In this document: piece after piece, positions 62,815-64,000 of the stretch
Position numbering within the stretch: position 1 is the first letter of the stretch
Layout of the letters: the number at the start of each line of letters is the position of its first letter
Source of the DNA: Undaria pinnatifida
Lineage: Eukaryota; Sar; Phaeophyceae; Laminariales; Alariaceae
Assembly (NCBI GenBank): GCA_012845835.1
Contig: JABAKD010000011.1
Coordinates: 7,316,381-7,380,380, forward strand
Direction of reading: 5' to 3'
Length of the DNA stretch: 64,000 bases
Notes under the pieces: model-generated
Database searches by the model: none
Told to the model about the DNA's origin: nothing
The model's input: only the letters and a program-made list of their open reading frames with translations
Made by a program: the position numbers and the translations under genes

Positions 62815-62960
62815 TTGTATCCAAGGGGAGTCGCCGACCTATATCCTTAGTGAGGATACACACCCAGTAACACGCGCGATTGGTAACACACAGCTTGCAA
62901 AGCAAAGATGAGTTTCGACAAAATCTTCGATCTCACAGCTGGAGTGTATTTTTATTTTTA
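62815..62960 (-). repeat. R1 fragment (inverted)
   Basis: GGGGAGTCGCCGACCTATAT CCTTAGTGAGGA, AACACGCGCGATTGG, CACAGCTTGCAAAGCAAAGA TGAGTTTCGACAAAATCTTC GATCTCACAGCTGGAGTG give the reverse complement of R1's terminal part. Confidence 0.85.
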
Positions 62961-63535
62961 TAAAATATGATATTAGTAGTTACCCCCGCGGAACAATGCG
63001 GGACGCCTTTCTTTTTTGTACCTGGTGGCATTAAATACTGAAAGGAAAAGGATAGGATAGTATGAACACTCAGTTCGTTTTATTTTTCTTTATTCCGGTT
63101 CGGGTTCCGCGGTTTTCGGTGCGATCGTCGATTTCAAGGATTTCAGTCCAACCCAGGTCTCTTCTCCTCTGACACCTCACGGCTCACGACTCTCACGACT
63201 CACCAGCACGACCCTACCCGAGCGGTTGAGAACGCTTCATGTGGCATGCATTCATATAATGCTATTATACATATAATATATTGTTGTTGTGTTTGGTTAG
63301 GTTTGCTCTTTATGCCCGCCCCATCCCCGTCGGGTTGCAGTGTCAGTCAACACTGCGGCACTACCGGTACTGCTGTTCCACCGCCGGAATGCAGAGGTTC
63401 TTCTTGCTGAACCAGTTCGCCCTTTCCCCTTTCTTCGTCCCTTTCTTTTTTATTTTTGTTTCCCTTTTGTTTTATTATTTCTCTGCTGTTTTTCTGTTTG
63501 GCTACCTTTGGGAGCTATTAATAATTATTGAAAGG

Positions 63536-63573
63536 ATGGCGTCGGTATGGACACCGCCGTCGAAGATACAGCG
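63536..63573 (+). CDS. Possible first coding exon of an unidentified gene
   Basis: ATG at 63536 begins MASVWTPPSKIQ and the frame runs into CAGCG|GTAAGT, a strong donor. If real, the rest of the gene lies beyond the right window edge. The segment is too short to assign a family and could be chance. Confidence 0.25.
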
Positions 63574-63639
63574 GTAAGTAGAGGACAGGCAGACATCCGG
63601 GCATCCATGCCCCTAACCCTCTATTAAAATAGAAGATGC

Positions 63640-63960
63640 ATTCGAAACCCAGTTCGGGTGCTGCCCCGACGCCGGCTGGGTGCTGTCATGATCTACTTTG
63701 TTGCTGTGCTTTGCTTGATTGATTATACGATAGCTTTGTTTTTGTATTGGGTATAATACGGGCGCGATGACGACGGTATGTGCACCACTACCGACTTGTC
63801 GGAAACTGTGCGCCCCAGGTGATACACCATGAGTCAATGCTCCTACTCCAGCAGCTACTAGGTTGACTCGAAACCCATTATGGCTGCTGCTCCCAACGTT
63901 GGTTGGATGGCGTCATCTGCTTTGTTGCTGGTTGCTGACTACTGCTGTCTGTTGAGCTTT
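63640..63960 (+). repeat. Two ~210 bp tandem units at the right edge
   Basis: TTCGAAACCCAGTTCGGGTG CTGCCCCGACGCCGGCTGGG TGCTGTCATGATCTACTTTG TTGCTG is followed by a diverged second unit at about 63868 (CTCGAAACCCATTATGGCTG CTGCTCCCAACGTTGGTTGG). Confidence 0.75.
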
Positions 63961-64000
63961 GTTTTTTACTTTTATCGTGCCGTCCTGTTTCCCTCTCTTT

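Noticed and set aside
63281..63577. 98-codon plus-strand ORF with a hydrophobic Phe/Leu stretch
   Set aside because: The hydrophobic part is a T/C-rich tract. Only the last 12 codons before a strong donor were kept, as a weak first-exon candidate.

Overview
The window is nuclear DNA from an intron-rich eukaryote. It carries parts or all of three recognisable genes whose short exons (41-246 bp) are separated by introns of about 0.2-10 kb packed with repeats. None of the long uninterrupted ORFs is a convincing gene; most are readings through satellites. The gene set (proton-pumping transhydrogenase, a formate/nitrite-transporter channel with a signal peptide, a heterotrimeric G-alpha subunit), the long GT-AG introns and the roughly balanced GC content suggest an alga-like protist, perhaps a stramenopile such as a brown alga. 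That assignment is inference with low confidence. There are no bacterial operons, rRNA genes or intact tRNA genes.

Layout. (1) 394-6842, minus strand: six exons of an NAD(P) transhydrogenase domain I (NAD(H)-binding part), cut off at the left window edge and with its first exon not found. (2) 6843-14703: intergenic, filled with dispersed repeats, a tRNA-derived SINE-like copy, a 1.4 kb terminal-inverted-repeat element and a tandem duplication. (3) 14704-23364, plus strand: a complete seven-exon FNT channel gene of 309 codons, reconstructed here with every intron phase matching. Its introns hold a (GTACT)n array, a (CCCTA)n array and a decayed exon copy. (4) 23365-37445: almost pure tandem repeat, with no convincing gene. 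(5) 37446-55212, minus strand: five exons of a G-alpha subunit; the P-loop exon(s), one internal exon (switch I) and the last exon were not found. (6) 55213-64000: dispersed repeats, tRNA-like palindromes, SINE-like copies and one possible first exon near the right edge.

The three genes need not act together. Transhydrogenase couples the proton gradient to NADPH formation, the FNT channel moves small monovalent anions with protons, and G-alpha relays receptor signals.

Two patterns stand out. First, partial decayed copies of real exons, often keeping a splice junction, lie in introns next to the parental exon in all three genes. The last FNT exon is bracketed by tandem repeats that resemble its own acceptor edge and its own stop-codon edge. 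Second, a short palindrome, TACC(A/T)GGTA, occurs 22 times in 64 kb where about 0.5 would be expected by chance, always outside the recognised exons. A second palindrome, TATTAATA, occurs about 12 times against about one expected.
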